NCBI GenBank assembly: GCA_020637635.1 | Contig: JACKKB010000007.1 | Coordinates: 1-64,000 of the forward strand | Origin: Albidovulum sp. | GTDB taxonomy: Bacteria; Pseudomonadota; Alphaproteobacteria; Rhodobacterales; Rhodobacteraceae | Reading direction: 5' to 3' | Length of the DNA: 64,000 nucleotides | In this document: piece by piece, positions 1 to 9,117 of the stretch | Position numbering within the stretch: position 1 is the stretch's first letter | Layout: each line of letters begins with the position of its first letter | The notes under the pieces: generated by a model | What the model was told of the DNA's origin: nothing | The model's input: the letters and a program-made list of their open reading frames with translations, nothing else | Databases searched by the model: none | Position numbers and translations under genes: made by a program

Positions 1-450
1 CGCCGGGCCATCGCGCAAGAGGCAGATCAGCCGCTGGCCGGAGCCGAGCACCGGAACCAGCCGTTCGAAGGGTGCCGCGTGCAGCCCGAGGCAGACGACA
101 TCCTGCAGCGACCAGCCAAGGCGAGATGCCGCGAGGGAAAAGGTCGAAGGCGCCGGATGGCAGCACCATTCGTGCGGCTCGAGCGCCGCGGCGAGGCTGC
201 CACCGGCGCCGTGCCAGAACGGATCGCCCGAGGCGAGAACCGCCACGTTTCGGCCCCGTTCGGCAAGAACAGGGTCGATCGTGAACGGAACCGGCCAGGC
301 GCATCCGCGACCCCTGGCGTCGACCAGCGCCAGATGGCGCGGGGCGCCGAAGACAATCTCGGCCCGGGCGAGTGCCGCACGACTTGCCTCCGAGAGCCCC
401 GCCGGTCCATCTTCGCCAAGTCCGATCACCGTCAGCCAGGGGTCAGCCAT
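1..450 (-). CDS. cobL: Precorrin-6Y C5,15-methyltransferase (decarboxylating), N-terminal part, cut by window edge
   Basis: The first 150 codons of a cobalt-free (aerobic) corrin-ring methyltransferase lie here and the rest is beyond the left edge. The protein opens with MADPWLTVIGLGEDG, the glycine-rich SAM-binding start of the CbiE-type tetrapyrrole methylase domain. It continues with a GAPRHL segment and a VLASGDPFWHG loop typical of the family. CobL methylates precorrin-6Y/6B at C5 and C15 and decarboxylates the acetate side chain, directly after CobK. The start at 450 has a strong Shine-Dalgarno (AAGGAGG, complement of 460-466) at 9 nt spacing. An in-frame ATG at 459 abuts that site and is less likely. 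The start codon overlaps that of cobK on the other strand. Identity is secure for the visible part. Confidence 0.93.
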   Translation of the reverse strand, partial: MADPWLTVIGLGEDGPAGLSEASRAALARAEIVFGAPRHLALVDARGRGCAWPVPFTIDPVLAERGRNVAVLASGDPFWHGAGGSLAAALEPHEWCCHPAPSTFSLAASRLGWSLQDVVCLGLHAAPFERLVPVLGSGQRLICLLRDGPA

Positions 451-1198
451 GACGCGCATCCTCCTTCTGGGAGGCACCACCGAAGCGGCCGATCTGGCCC
501 GCGCGCTCGCGGACCGCCGTGTCGCGGCGATCTATTCCTATGCCGGCCGAACGCAGTCGCCCGCTCCCCAGCCGCTGCCAACCCGCATCGGCGGCTTCGG
601 CGGCGTAGAGGGACTCGCCCGCTATCTTCGCGACGAAGGCATCAGCCATATCGTCGATGCGACCCATCCCTTCGCCGCCGGGATGAGCCGCAACGCGATC
701 GCCGCCGCCGCCGCCACCGGAACCCCGCTCTGCGCCTTCGAGCGTGAGGCCTGGAAACCCGGCCCGGGCGACCTCTGGCAGCCGGTCGCGACCGCTGAGG
801 CAGCCGCCGCGGCCCTGCCGGACCGGCCCGGACGGGTCTTTCTGGCAATCGGCCGCCAGACGCTCGCGCCCTTCGCCGCGCGCCCGCACCACCATTACCT
901 CCTGCGCTTCGTCGATCCGCCCGATGGGCCGCTGCCGCTGCCCGACGCCGAGGTCATCGTCGCCCGCGGCCCCTTCACCGAAGAGGACGACCGTGCGCTC
1001 CTCGTCTCGCACCGGATCGGCTGCGTCGTGGCCAAGAACTCCGGCGGTATCGGCGCGCGCGCAAAGCTCGACGCGGCGCGCGGGGAGAGCATACCTGTGA
1101 TCATGATCGAGCGTCCGACCCTGCCGCCGCGACGGGTCGCGCACGATCTCCGGACGGTCCTCGGATTTCTGTCTCATCCGGCGGACCTCGGCGTATAG
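449..1198 (+). CDS. cobK: Precorrin-6A reductase CobK
   Basis: CobK reduces precorrin-6A to precorrin-6B with NADPH in aerobic cobalamin synthesis. The 249-aa product has the usual length. It begins MTRILLLGGTTEAADLA, the Rossmann-like dinucleotide loop of the family. It also carries the RVFLAIGRQTL segment and the near-C-terminal KNSGG...AKLDAAR signature. The start at 449 is chosen because the conserved N-terminus begins there and AGGGG lies 8 nt upstream; the reading frame stays open further upstream but that stretch is antisense to cobL. The last 25 bp overlap the end of cobJ tail to tail. Confidence 0.93.
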   Translation: MTRILLLGGTTEAADLARALADRRVAAIYSYAGRTQSPAPQPLPTRIGGFGGVEGLARYLRDEGISHIVDATHPFAAGMSRNAIAAAAATGTPLCAFEREAWKPGPGDLWQPVATAEAAAAALPDRPGRVFLAIGRQTLAPFAARPHHHYLLRFVDPPDGPLPLPDAEVIVARGPFTEEDDRALLVSHRIGCVVAKNSGGIGARAKLDAARGESIPVIMIERPTLPPRRVAHDLRTVLGFLSHPADLGV

Positions 1199-1908
1199 AC
1201 GAACCTTCCGACCCGGCGCGTATCGGCATTGCCGAGAATGACGACGGTGCGCATGTCGGCCATGTCCGGCACCGCCTCGGCCAGAGTGACGGTCAGCAGC
1301 CGTTCCTCGGCGGTCGTGACCGCGCGGGCGAAGGAGATCAGCCGATCGCCCCCGCATTCCTCGCGCAACAGATCGAGCGCTCGCCCGAACTGGTGCGGGC
1401 GGCTCCTAGAGCGCGGGTTATAGAAGGCCATTGCAAAACCCGCACGCGCGGCGAGCCTGAGCCGCGTCTCGACTAGCGCCCAGGGCTTGAGGTTGTCGGA
1501 GAGGTTGATCGCGCAGAAATCGTGGCCGAGAGGCGCGCCGAGCCGCGCCGCCGCCGCCAGCATCGCGGTGATCCCGGGCAGGACGCGGATATCATGGGCA
1601 TCGGGGTCGCGCCTTCGGGCGAGCGCCTCGAACACGGCCGCGGCCATGGCAAAGACCCCGGGATCGCCCGACGACACAACTACGACCCGGCGACCGGCCT
1701 CGGCCAGATCGAGCGCATGATTCGCGCGCTCGAGCTCGACGCGGTTGTCGGAGGCGTGAAGGGTCAGCCCGGGGCGGGGTGCGACACGCCCGAGATAGGG
1801 AATGTAGCCGATGACATCGGTCGCCTCGGCGAGCGCCTCCTGCACCTCATGGGTCAGCAGCCGGTCGTCCCCCGGTCCGAGGCCCGCGATGATCACCGAT
1901 CCGCTCAT
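1174..1908 (-). CDS. cobJ: Precorrin-3B C17-methyltransferase CobJ
   Basis: A 244-aa single-domain tetrapyrrole methylase. CobJ methylates precorrin-3B at C17 with ring contraction to precorrin-4, using SAM. The N-terminus carries the SAM loop IAGLGPGDDRLLT, then YIPYLGRV, VVSSGDPGVFAMA and VLPGITAMLAAAARLGAPLGHDF, all typical of CobJ/CbiH. NLSDNLKPW and FYNPRSRSR, which line the substrate pocket in this family, are also seen. It starts within the stop codon of cobI (ATGA), so the two genes are probably translationally coupled. It is the last gene of the minus-strand run that begins at the B12 riboswitch, and its end overlaps cobK. Confidence 0.94.
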   Translation of the reverse strand: MSGSVIIAGLGPGDDRLLTHEVQEALAEATDVIGYIPYLGRVAPRPGLTLHASDNRVELERANHALDLAEAGRRVVVVSSGDPGVFAMAAAVFEALARRRDPDAHDIRVLPGITAMLAAAARLGAPLGHDFCAINLSDNLKPWALVETRLRLAARAGFAMAFYNPRSRSRPHQFGRALDLLREECGGDRLISFARAVTTAEERLLTVTLAEAVPDMADMRTVVILGNADTRRVGRFVYTPRSAG

Positions 1909-2648
1909 TCCTCCCACTCCGGCCGGCGCCCCGTCCCGTGCACGATCACGATGGCGAAATAGGGGCAGTCGCCCGCATCGGTCTCGATCAGCGGCAGGAC
2001 CCGTTCTCCAGGCATCGTTCCCCGTTCGACCAGCCAGGCGGTTTCGAGCCGCCCGGCACGCTCCAGCGCACGCTTGATCTTCGGCAGGTTGCGCCCGGTC
2101 TTCATCACCACCAGCGCATCGGCAAGTTGCATCTGCGTGAAAAGATCCTCCTCGGAGAGGGTGCCCGGAAGAACGGTGAGCACGTCGTCGCCCCAGGTAA
2201 CGGGCATTCCGGTCGCGTTCCAGCAGCCCGCCATCCCGGGAATGCCCGGAACGACCTCGACGCACACGCGATTGCGAAGCCGCGTGTAGAGATGCATGAA
2301 AGAGCCGTAGAGAAACGGATCGCCCTCGCAGAGAACCACGACCTCTTCGGTGGCCGCCAGTGTTGCCAGGCGCCCTGCCCAATGATCGTAGAAACGCGCC
2401 AGACAGGCGATGTAGTCAGGTTCTCCGAAGGGAATTTCGGTCGTGACCGGGTATTCCATCGCGTGTTCGACGACCCCGTCCGCCAGCATTCCCTCGACGA
2501 TCTGCCGGGCCATTCCGGGCCGTCCCGCCTTGCGGAAATAGGCGACATGGCGGGCGCTCCGGATCAACCTGTCGGAGCGAACCGACAGGAGGTCGGGCGC
2601 CCCGGGGCCCAGGCCTGCGCAGATCACCTTGCCGGGTGCCGGGGTCAT
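1905..2648 (-). CDS. cobI: Precorrin-2 C20-methyltransferase CobI
   Basis: A 247-aa tetrapyrrole methylase that adds the C20 methyl group to precorrin-2, the committing step from uroporphyrinoid to corrin synthesis. Visible marks are CAGLGPGAPDLLSVRSDRL, AYFRKAGRPG, VVVLCEGDPFLYGSFMHL and VEVVPGIPGMAGCWNATG, which match CobI/CbiL rather than the other methylases. The start at 2648 is the ATG directly before the SAM-binding strand and follows the cobH stop by 2 nt. The 3' end overlaps cobJ by 4 bp. An open frame continues upstream of the start, but it is antisense-type spill into cobH and has no family similarity. Confidence 0.94.
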   Translation of the reverse strand: MTPAPGKVICAGLGPGAPDLLSVRSDRLIRSARHVAYFRKAGRPGMARQIVEGMLADGVVEHAMEYPVTTEIPFGEPDYIACLARFYDHWAGRLATLAATEEVVVLCEGDPFLYGSFMHLYTRLRNRVCVEVVPGIPGMAGCWNATGMPVTWGDDVLTVLPGTLSEEDLFTQMQLADALVVMKTGRNLPKIKRALERAGRLETAWLVERGTMPGERVLPLIETDAGDCPYFAIVIVHGTGRRPEWEE

Positions 2649-2650
2649 GG

Positions 2651-3280
2651 TCACTCCTTCCGGCTGGCGAGCGCGTTGACCGCGGCAACCGTGATCGCCG
2701 AGCCGCCGAGCCTGCCCTCGACGATGACCGAAGGGGCCGGCAGAATCTGCATCAGCGCGGCCTTGGATTCGGCCGCACCGACGAAGCCGACGGGACAGCC
2801 GATGATCGCGGCAGGCCTTGGGCAGACAGGATCTTCCAGCATGTCGAGCAGGTGAAAGAGCGCGGTCGGCGCATTCCCGATCGCGACCACAGCGCCCGCG
2901 AGATCCGGGCGCCAAAGCTCGAGCGCGGCGGCAGAGCGGGTGGTCCCCAGCTCGGCGGCGAGATCCGCAACGCGCGGATCCCGCAGGGTGCAGATCACCC
3001 GGTTCCCGGCCGGAAGGCGTGGCCGCGTGATCCCCTCGCTCACCATGTGGGCGTCGCAGAGGATCGGCGCACCCTCTTCGAGTGCGGCGCGCGCCGCCAC
3101 CGCCATTCCCGGCGAAAACCGCACATGACTTTCAAGCCCGACCATCCCGGCCGCATGGATCATGCGCACGACCACGACCTCTTCCTCCGGCGTGAAGCGG
3201 GCCAGATCGGCCTCGCGCCTTATGGTCGCGAAGCTCTCGAGATAGATGGCGGCACCGTCGGTCTCATAGTGGTGGGGCAT
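2651..3280 (-). CDS. cobH: Precorrin-8X methylmutase CobH
   Basis: CobH moves the C11 methyl of precorrin-8X to C12, giving hydrogenobyrinate. The 209-aa protein has the family length and carries the catalytic histidine in MIHAAGMVGLE near residue 42. It also has the ILCDAHMV stretch and the APTALFHLLDM and GCPVGFVGAAESK motifs that bind the tetrapyrrole. It begins with ATG 3 nt after cobG and ends 2 nt before cobI, so it sits inside one transcription unit with both. Confidence 0.95.
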   Translation of the reverse strand: MPHHYETDGAAIYLESFATIRREADLARFTPEEEVVVVRMIHAAGMVGLESHVRFSPGMAVAARAALEEGAPILCDAHMVSEGITRPRLPAGNRVICTLRDPRVADLAAELGTTRSAAALELWRPDLAGAVVAIGNAPTALFHLLDMLEDPVCPRPAAIIGCPVGFVGAAESKAALMQILPAPSVIVEGRLGGSAITVAAVNALASRKE

Positions 3281-3283
3281 GGT

Positions 3284-4462
3284 CTATTCCGTCTCGAAAA
3301 GGTCGGAGGCAAGCGCGTCAGCCGGGATGCCGGCCCGAGCGGCGTGTCCCGCAGCGGTGCCGGCGCGGATCAGATCCCAGTGGTCGGCGCCCCTGGCAAC
3401 GAGCGTGAGCGGGGCAGCGCCCGGATGGGCGCAACCCTTGGCGCAGCCGGAAACGTGCAGCATCGTGCCGTCGCGCAGTCCAGGCGCAAGGCGCCGCGCG
3501 AGCGCCCGCGTCGGTGCAAGGGCCTGGACACAGCCGGGCGCACCGGTGCAGGCAACGACGTTGAGGAGGGGGTCGGTCGGGTCGGTGATGAGCTCGGAAA
3601 GCGCAGGCGCCCTGGCCAGCCCTTCGATCAGAATCATGCGCCACGGAGTCAGGCGGAGCGGGCCGAGGTCGGCCAGCGCCGCGAAAGTGTCGGCATTGGT
3701 CTGGCCGAAGGCCAGTGCGACGAGGAAGCCCTGCGGACAGGGGCCGGGCAAGGGGTTCGCCGCGCCGTGCGAAACCGCGCGACCCTCTTTGAACCGGGCC
3801 GGCAGCAGATCCTCGCGCGCCTTGGCTGACTTCTCGGGCCAAAGCCGCGACATGCGTCCGCGCCCGTCCACCCCGCCGCCGCCCTGTTCGACGAACCAGT
3901 GCGCCAGTTCCACCGCAGCCTCTGCGATGTCCGCAGGCGTCGTTGCCCTGGCCCCGGTGACGAAACCCTCACCGCGCACCAGAAAGCCGTCGCTTTGCCA
4001 TTCGATGCGGATATCCGAGGACACGCCGCGCAGAACCGGCACCTCCGCGCTTTCGATGCTGTATCCGAACTTTCCCGGCGTTGCCGGAGCGCAGGGTTTC
4101 GAAAGTCGGCTTTCCAGCGTGGCCGCGATCTCCTGTGTCCCATCTCCGGCTGCCCAGAATGGCGTCACGACGATATTCCGCCGCGCCTCGGCCTCCGAAG
4201 AGATGTCGATCACGCCGAACTTCCGCAGCCCTTCGATCAGGGGTGCGTGGCTGTCCGCGGTCACGCCGCGCAACTGCACGTTGGCGCGGGCGGACAGGTC
4301 GATCAACCCGTTGCCATGCTTGCGCGCTAGGTCGGCGATGCCGCGAACCTGCGCAGGTTCAAGCCGCCCGCCACGGGCACGCACCCGCACCACCAGCCCG
4401 TCGCCCGATATCATCGGACGCAGCGCGCCGGGACACCAGCCCTGGATGACGGGCGCGCTCAT
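3284..4462 (-). CDS. cobG: Precorrin-3B synthase CobG (siroheme/4Fe-4S-type monooxygenase)
   Basis: CobG uses O2 to convert precorrin-3A to precorrin-3B and so marks the oxygen-dependent cobalamin route. The 392-aa product resembles sulfite/nitrite reductases. It has an N-terminal ferredoxin-like repeat (RVRARGGRL...NVQLRGV), and near residues 300-350 an ACTGAPGC...SGCAKGCAHPG pair giving C-x5-C and C-x3-C ligands for a 4Fe-4S cluster. The start codon overlaps the cobN stop (ATGA). The presence of cobG agrees with the rest of the locus, which contains only aerobic-pathway genes. Confidence 0.93.
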   Translation of the reverse strand: MSAPVIQGWCPGALRPMISGDGLVVRVRARGGRLEPAQVRGIADLARKHGNGLIDLSARANVQLRGVTADSHAPLIEGLRKFGVIDISSEAEARRNIVVTPFWAAGDGTQEIAATLESRLSKPCAPATPGKFGYSIESAEVPVLRGVSSDIRIEWQSDGFLVRGEGFVTGARATTPADIAEAAVELAHWFVEQGGGGVDGRGRMSRLWPEKSAKAREDLLPARFKEGRAVSHGAANPLPGPCPQGFLVALAFGQTNADTFAALADLGPLRLTPWRMILIEGLARAPALSELITDPTDPLLNVVACTGAPGCVQALAPTRALARRLAPGLRDGTMLHVSGCAKGCAHPGAAPLTLVARGADHWDLIRAGTAAGHAARAGIPADALASDLFETE

Positions 4463-7400
4463 TGTGTCGCCCCCACGGCGGTGGAGTTGCGTCGCGTGAC
4501 CCAGAGGCCCGCGTCCTGAAGCGCGGCGAAGCGGTCCCTCAGCGCGGCCAATGCGGCGGGGTTCTCGCGCTCCATGAAGGTCACCACCTGATCCCGGCCT
4601 AGCGTCGCGTCGTGATAGAGATCGAAAAGATGCGCGGGCACAGTCCGTGCCAGATGCGCGAAAGCCGCAAGCTGGTCGAGCGTGGCGGCAATCTCTGCCG
4701 CGCCGCGGAAGCCGTGCCGCATCATCCCGTCGGCCCAGACCGGGTTGGCGGCGCGGGCGCGAACCACCCGGGCAATCTCCTCGCCGAGCGTGCGGGTGCG
4801 TGGCCTGTCCGGCTCCGTCGCATCGAGATGGTAGAGCGCCGGGACCTCGCCGCCGAGCCGGGCGACCGCTGCCGCGAAACCGCCCTCGTGCGCCGCGTAG
4901 TCGGAGGCGAGCAGCAGATCGGTTTCGGTGAGGTCCTGGACATGGACGAACCCATCCGCGGCGCGCACCTGCGCCTCGAGCGCCTTGCGCTCCTGTTGTG
5001 CCGATCCGGCGGCGTCGATCGCCCAGGACGAACCCGCCAGCCAGGCCTCGCCGGCGGCAGCGCGCCCATCGGGCCCGTAATCCTCGATCGCCGTGCCCAT
5101 CGCCAGACCGTAAAGCCCGGGCTTCGGGCCGAAGACCCGAGGCCCGGTGCTCAGATAGGGGTTGTCGTCCGCCGCCTCCTCACGCTGCGACAGCGCGGCT
5201 GCAGCCGCTTCGAAAAGCTGGGCAAGCCCGGGAAAAACGTCTCTGAACAGGCCGGAAACGCGCAAGGTGAGGTCGATCCTCGGCCGTCTCAGGAGCGCGA
5301 GAGGGATCACCTCGAACCCCGAGACGCGCTCGGACCCGTCATCCCATTTCGGGGCCAGCCCGGCCAGATGCAGCGCCATTGCGAACTCCTCGCCGGCGGT
5401 CCGCATCGTCGCCGACCCCCAGAGATCGACCACCAGAGATCGCGGCCAGTCGCCGTGATCCTGCAGGTGGCGCCGCAGCAACTCCTCGGCGAGTTTCACG
5501 CCCTGCGCATGGGCAGAGCGGGTGGGCACGGCACGCGGATCGGTGGTGAAGAGATTGCGCCCGGTCGGCAGAACGTCCGACCGGCCACGGAAGGGGGAAC
5601 CCGAGGGCCCGGCATCGACCCGCCGACCGTCGAGGGCGCTGATGAGCCCGGCCATCTCCTCGCGGCCGCAGGGCCCACTTCCGAAGACATGCAGGCCCTC
5701 GCCAAAGCGGCTTTCCTTGAGGTCGCAGACGAAGCGGTCGATGCGTGTGATCGCCTCGGCCGGCGAGGCGTCGGCCGGCAGACCCAGATCGGCTTCGACA
5801 CCGCGACCGCCCGCCTCGTCGCGAATCGCCGCGATCAGCCGCGCACGGCGCGCGGGATCGAGCCCGTCGGCCGTCGAGTACTCGTCGAGCAGCCGTTCCA
5901 GATGGCCAAGATCGTCGGGCAGCGTGCTCGGGCCGAGCGGTGGCGGCATGTGGCCGAGCGTGACTGCCCCGATCCGCCGCTTGGCCTGAGCCGCCTCGCC
6001 GGGGTCGTTCACGATGAACGGATAGATGACGGGAACCGCGCCGATCAGCGTCTCGGGCCAGCACGCCCCGGAGAGCGCGACGGATTTGCCCGGCAGCCAC
6101 TCGAGCGTCCCGTGGGCGCCGACATGAACGAGCGCGTCGATCCGCTGTTCGCGAAGCCAGAGGTAGAACGCGACATAGGCGTGCCGGGGCGTCCTGCCGA
6201 GGTCATGGTAGTCGTCGCCGCGCCGCGCCAGTTCGCCGCGCTCGGGCTGCAGGGCGACCAGCGCATTGCCGCACCGAAGCGCGGCGAACCGGAACACGCC
6301 GCCCTCTACGTCAGGATCGTCCTCGGGCGCCCCCCAGGCCGAGAAGAGCGCATCGCGCAGCGGTGCAGCCAGGCCGGAAAGTGTGTCTCTGTAGGCGGAA
6401 ACCGGCCATTCCAGGCGGGTATCCAGAAGCCCCTCGCCAAGCGAGGCGCGCGGCTCGACAGCATAGCCCGCCTGTCGCAGCGCGGTCAGGATCGCTTCGG
6501 CCGAGGCGAGCGCATCGAGCCCGACAGCATGGGCAATCTGATAGGCCTTGCCGGGATAGGTCGAGAGCACGAGCGCGAGCTTGCGAGCCGTTGCGGGCCG
6601 TGCCGCGAGCCTGTGCCAGCCCGCCACCCGCCGTGCGATCGCCGCGGTCCGGTCCGGATCGGCACGGTGCGCGAACCGCGCGAACTGCAGGTCAGGGTCG
6701 CGGCGCGCGGGGCTCTTGAAACTCGCCACGCCCGCGAAGATGCGCCCATCGACCTCGGGCAGGACGACATGCATGGCGAGATCGGAGGGCGACAGGCCGC
6801 GCTCGGCGGCGGCCCATTCCTTCTTCCGCGCCGTTGAAAGGGCGACCTGGAAGACCGGGCAACCGGCGGCGTCGAGCGGCGAGGGCGCGCCATCCGATCC
6901 GCGCGCCGAAAACGCCGTCGCATTCAGGACTGCCGCCGGCTGAAGCCGTTCAAGCTCTGCGCGAAGCCAAACGGAGGCAAGCGGATCCTTCAGGCTGGGC
7001 GCGAAGGCTCCGATCGCGGCGAAGCCCTGCGCCTCGAGCGCCCCGATCAGCGCATCGACCGGGTCGGTATCCGCCGCCGTGAGATAGGACCGGTAGAAGG
7101 TCACGACCGCGAGCGGGCCCGAACCGCTCTCGGGCGCCGGCGTTACGCCAGACCCGGGGCGATACCAGCCGAATGCCGGCACCGTCTTGTCGCCCAGCAC
7201 CGGTCCGGCATAGAGCCCGGCGGCAAGCGCAAGCTGCTGCAGCGCCGCCTGCGCGGCAACTGCGCCACCGGTATCGCAGAGCGTTTGCAGCCGGCGCAGG
7301 GTCGATTTCGGCAGGGTCGAAAGTGCGTCGAGCCGCGGGTCCTCGCGCCCGTCAGCCGGCAGAATGGCAAGCGCGATACCCGCCCGTCGCGCCAGGTCCT

Positions 7401-7701
7401 GAACCTGACCGAGCCCGTAGGGCCAATAGCTTTCACCGCCGATCAGCCGGATGAGAATGCCCTTCGCGGCGCAGAGTGTCCGCTCGACATAGGTGTCGAC
7501 AGAAAGCGGATGCCGCAAGGCCACGAGATTGGCCAGACGGAGAGCCGGCAGACCGCCCGAGGCGCGATGCCACCCGGCCGCGAAGGCGCCAAGGTCGCTG
7601 TCGGAGAAGGACAGCACAACCAGATCGGCCGGATCCTGGCCGAGATCGGTCGGTGCGTCGGTCTCCTCCAGCCCGTGGCTCTCGCGGAAGATGACATGCA
7701 T
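4459..7701 (-). CDS. cobN: Cobaltochelatase large subunit CobN
   Basis: The 1080-aa CobN is the tetrapyrrole-binding subunit of the ATP-dependent CobNST chelatase that inserts cobalt into hydrogenobyrinate a,c-diamide. The CobN/BchH signature is spread through the protein, for example HVGAHGTLEWLPGKSVAL, the NDPGEAAQAKRR segment and RNLFTTDPRAVPTRSA. I start it at the ATG at 7701 (MHVIFRESHG), 4 nt downstream of the cobW stop and with AGGG upstream. The frame is open further 5', but that part overlaps cobW and has no family character. The partner subunits CobS and CobT of the chelatase are not in this window. Confidence 0.94.
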   Translation of the reverse strand: MHVIFRESHGLEETDAPTDLGQDPADLVVLSFSDSDLGAFAAGWHRASGGLPALRLANLVALRHPLSVDTYVERTLCAAKGILIRLIGGESYWPYGLGQVQDLARRAGIALAILPADGREDPRLDALSTLPKSTLRRLQTLCDTGGAVAAQAALQQLALAAGLYAGPVLGDKTVPAFGWYRPGSGVTPAPESGSGPLAVVTFYRSYLTAADTDPVDALIGALEAQGFAAIGAFAPSLKDPLASVWLRAELERLQPAAVLNATAFSARGSDGAPSPLDAAGCPVFQVALSTARKKEWAAAERGLSPSDLAMHVVLPEVDGRIFAGVASFKSPARRDPDLQFARFAHRADPDRTAAIARRVAGWHRLAARPATARKLALVLSTYPGKAYQIAHAVGLDALASAEAILTALRQAGYAVEPRASLGEGLLDTRLEWPVSAYRDTLSGLAAPLRDALFSAWGAPEDDPDVEGGVFRFAALRCGNALVALQPERGELARRGDDYHDLGRTPRHAYVAFYLWLREQRIDALVHVGAHGTLEWLPGKSVALSGACWPETLIGAVPVIYPFIVNDPGEAAQAKRRIGAVTLGHMPPPLGPSTLPDDLGHLERLLDEYSTADGLDPARRARLIAAIRDEAGGRGVEADLGLPADASPAEAITRIDRFVCDLKESRFGEGLHVFGSGPCGREEMAGLISALDGRRVDAGPSGSPFRGRSDVLPTGRNLFTTDPRAVPTRSAHAQGVKLAEELLRRHLQDHGDWPRSLVVDLWGSATMRTAGEEFAMALHLAGLAPKWDDGSERVSGFEVIPLALLRRPRIDLTLRVSGLFRDVFPGLAQLFEAAAAALSQREEAADDNPYLSTGPRVFGPKPGLYGLAMGTAIEDYGPDGRAAAGEAWLAGSSWAIDAAGSAQQERKALEAQVRAADGFVHVQDLTETDLLLASDYAAHEGGFAAAVARLGGEVPALYHLDATEPDRPRTRTLGEEIARVVRARAANPVWADGMMRHGFRGAAEIAATLDQLAAFAHLARTVPAHLFDLYHDATLGRDQVVTFMERENPAALAALRDRFAALQDAGLWVTRRNSTAVGATQ

Positions 7702-7705
7702 CGGT

Positions 7706-8755
7706 TCAGGCCCTGGCGGCGGCGGGCAAGAGAACGCGACGGATCGCTTCGGGATCGACATCGTCGTGCTCGGCGATGACGACGAGACGCGAGAGTCGCG
7801 GCGACGCGCCCCATGGCCGGTCGTATTGCGCCCGCACGCGCTCGCCGACCGCCTGCACCAGCAGCCGCATCGGCTTGCCGGCGACCGCCACATATCCTTT
7901 CACCCGAAGCACGTTCTGTTCGCGCGCGAGCCGGGTGATCGCGGAAGCAAGGGCCTCGGGGTCGGAAACTTCGGGAAGGTCGATCACCACCGTGTCGAAA
8001 TCGTCGTGCTCGTGGTCGTCTGCCCCGTCGTGATGCGAGGGGCGGGCATCGAGATCGTCCTCGGCCGCCGCATTGAGCCCGAGGATCACCGATGGATCGA
8101 TCCGCCCCTCCTGCATGGCCAGGATCGGCAGCTTGCGCGGCGCCTCGGCCTCGACCACCGCACGCGCGGCGACGATGCCCGCCTCTCCGGCCAGATCGGC
8201 CTTCGACAAAAGCACGATATCGGCGCAGGAGATCTGGTCCTCGAACACCTCGGACAGGGGTGTTTCATGGTCGATGCTGACATCCGCCTCGCGCTGCGCC
8301 TGCACCGCGTCCACATCCGGCGCGAAACGCCCCGCCGCGACCGCCTCGGCATCGGCCAGCGCGATGACGCCATCCACGGTGATGCGCGAGCGGATCGCGG
8401 GCCAGTCGAAGGCCTTCAGCAGCGGCTTCGGCAGCGCCAGGCCCGAGGTTTCGATCAGGATATGATCGGGCCTCTGCGGCAGGGCCATCAGCGCTTCGAT
8501 CGTCGGGATGAAATCGTCGGCGACCGTGCAGCAGATGCAGCCGTTGGCCAGTTCGACGATGTTCTCGGCCGGACAGTTCGCGTCGGCACAGCTCTTCAGG
8601 ATATCGCCGTCGACACCCACCGACCCGAATTCGTTGACGAGCACGGCGAGCCGCCTGCCCTGAGGATTCTGCATCAGATGACGGATAAGCGTGGTCTTGC
8701 CGCTGCCCAGAAAACCGGTGATGACGGTGACGGGTATCTTGTTCAGGTCGTTCAT
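7706..8755 (-). CDS. cobW: Cobalamin biosynthesis GTPase/metallochaperone CobW
   Basis: A 349-aa G3E-family P-loop GTPase. The Walker A sequence is GFLGSGKT near residues 14-21, the metal site motif is GCICC near residue 80, and the guanine-specificity SKAD comes later. A His/Asp-rich loop (SHHDGADDHEHDD, about residues 240-255) precedes the C-terminal CobW_C domain. CobW is thought to deliver cobalt for insertion by CobN, which is the next gene. The start at 8755 overlaps the stop of the DUF1636 gene by 4 bp. Longer frames upstream belong to that gene's strand shadow. Confidence 0.95.
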   Translation of the reverse strand: MNDLNKIPVTVITGFLGSGKTTLIRHLMQNPQGRRLAVLVNEFGSVGVDGDILKSCADANCPAENIVELANGCICCTVADDFIPTIEALMALPQRPDHILIETSGLALPKPLLKAFDWPAIRSRITVDGVIALADAEAVAAGRFAPDVDAVQAQREADVSIDHETPLSEVFEDQISCADIVLLSKADLAGEAGIVAARAVVEAEAPRKLPILAMQEGRIDPSVILGLNAAAEDDLDARPSHHDGADDHEHDDFDTVVIDLPEVSDPEALASAITRLAREQNVLRVKGYVAVAGKPMRLLVQAVGERVRAQYDRPWGASPRLSRLVVIAEHDDVDPEAIRRVLLPAAARA

Positions 8756-9117
8756 TTCAGCGTCTCCACTGGCGGGATTCGGGCAAGCGACTGCTTGCGG
8801 AAGATTTCCGGCCGTGCGCGCCAGGGCACGAGTCCGTCCGTTGTTGCGGCATAGGCGGCTGAACCCGCAAGGATGTCGGCCACATGGGTCTCCGGGTCGA
8901 GACCGCGATAGACATAGGACCATCGCCCGGGCCCCGAGAGAGCGATGTTGCAGCCATGATCGCAGGCCGAAAGGCACTCGACGGCGACGATCCGGACGCC
9001 CTCGGGCGCCCCGGCGGCCTCGAGGGCGGCCAGCAGCCGCGCCCCGGGGCGGGGCACGCCCTCTTCCACGGGCAAGCCCATCTTGCAAGTGGTACAGACA
9101 TGCAAAGTCACGGTCAC
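8752..9117 (-). CDS. DUF1636 small cysteine protein, first gene of the B12-riboswitch operon
   Basis: A 121-aa soluble protein with a thioredoxin-like-ferredoxin cysteine pattern: C8 and C11 in HVCTTCK, then C48, C52 and C56 in ECLSACDHGC, plus His54. Proteins of this family (DUF1636) are commonly found beside cobW/cobN in alphaproteobacteria; a biochemical role is not established as far as I know. The start is a GTG at 9117 with AAGGGA 9 nt upstream. No ATG is available in the N-terminal region. Being first after the riboswitch and coupled to cobW, it may bind Co, Fe or a 2Fe-2S cluster in cobalt supply or chelation. That role is inference. Confidence 0.82.
   Translation of the reverse strand: MTVTLHVCTTCKMGLPVEEGVPRPGARLLAALEAAGAPEGVRIVAVECLSACDHGCNIALSGPGRWSYVYRGLDPETHVADILAGSAAYAATTDGLVPWRARPEIFRKQSLARIPPVETLK

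Noticed and set aside
4612..6837. A 741-codon open frame antisense to cobN
   Set aside because: It lies wholly inside cobN, whose motifs are continuous, and the translation has no recognisable domain.
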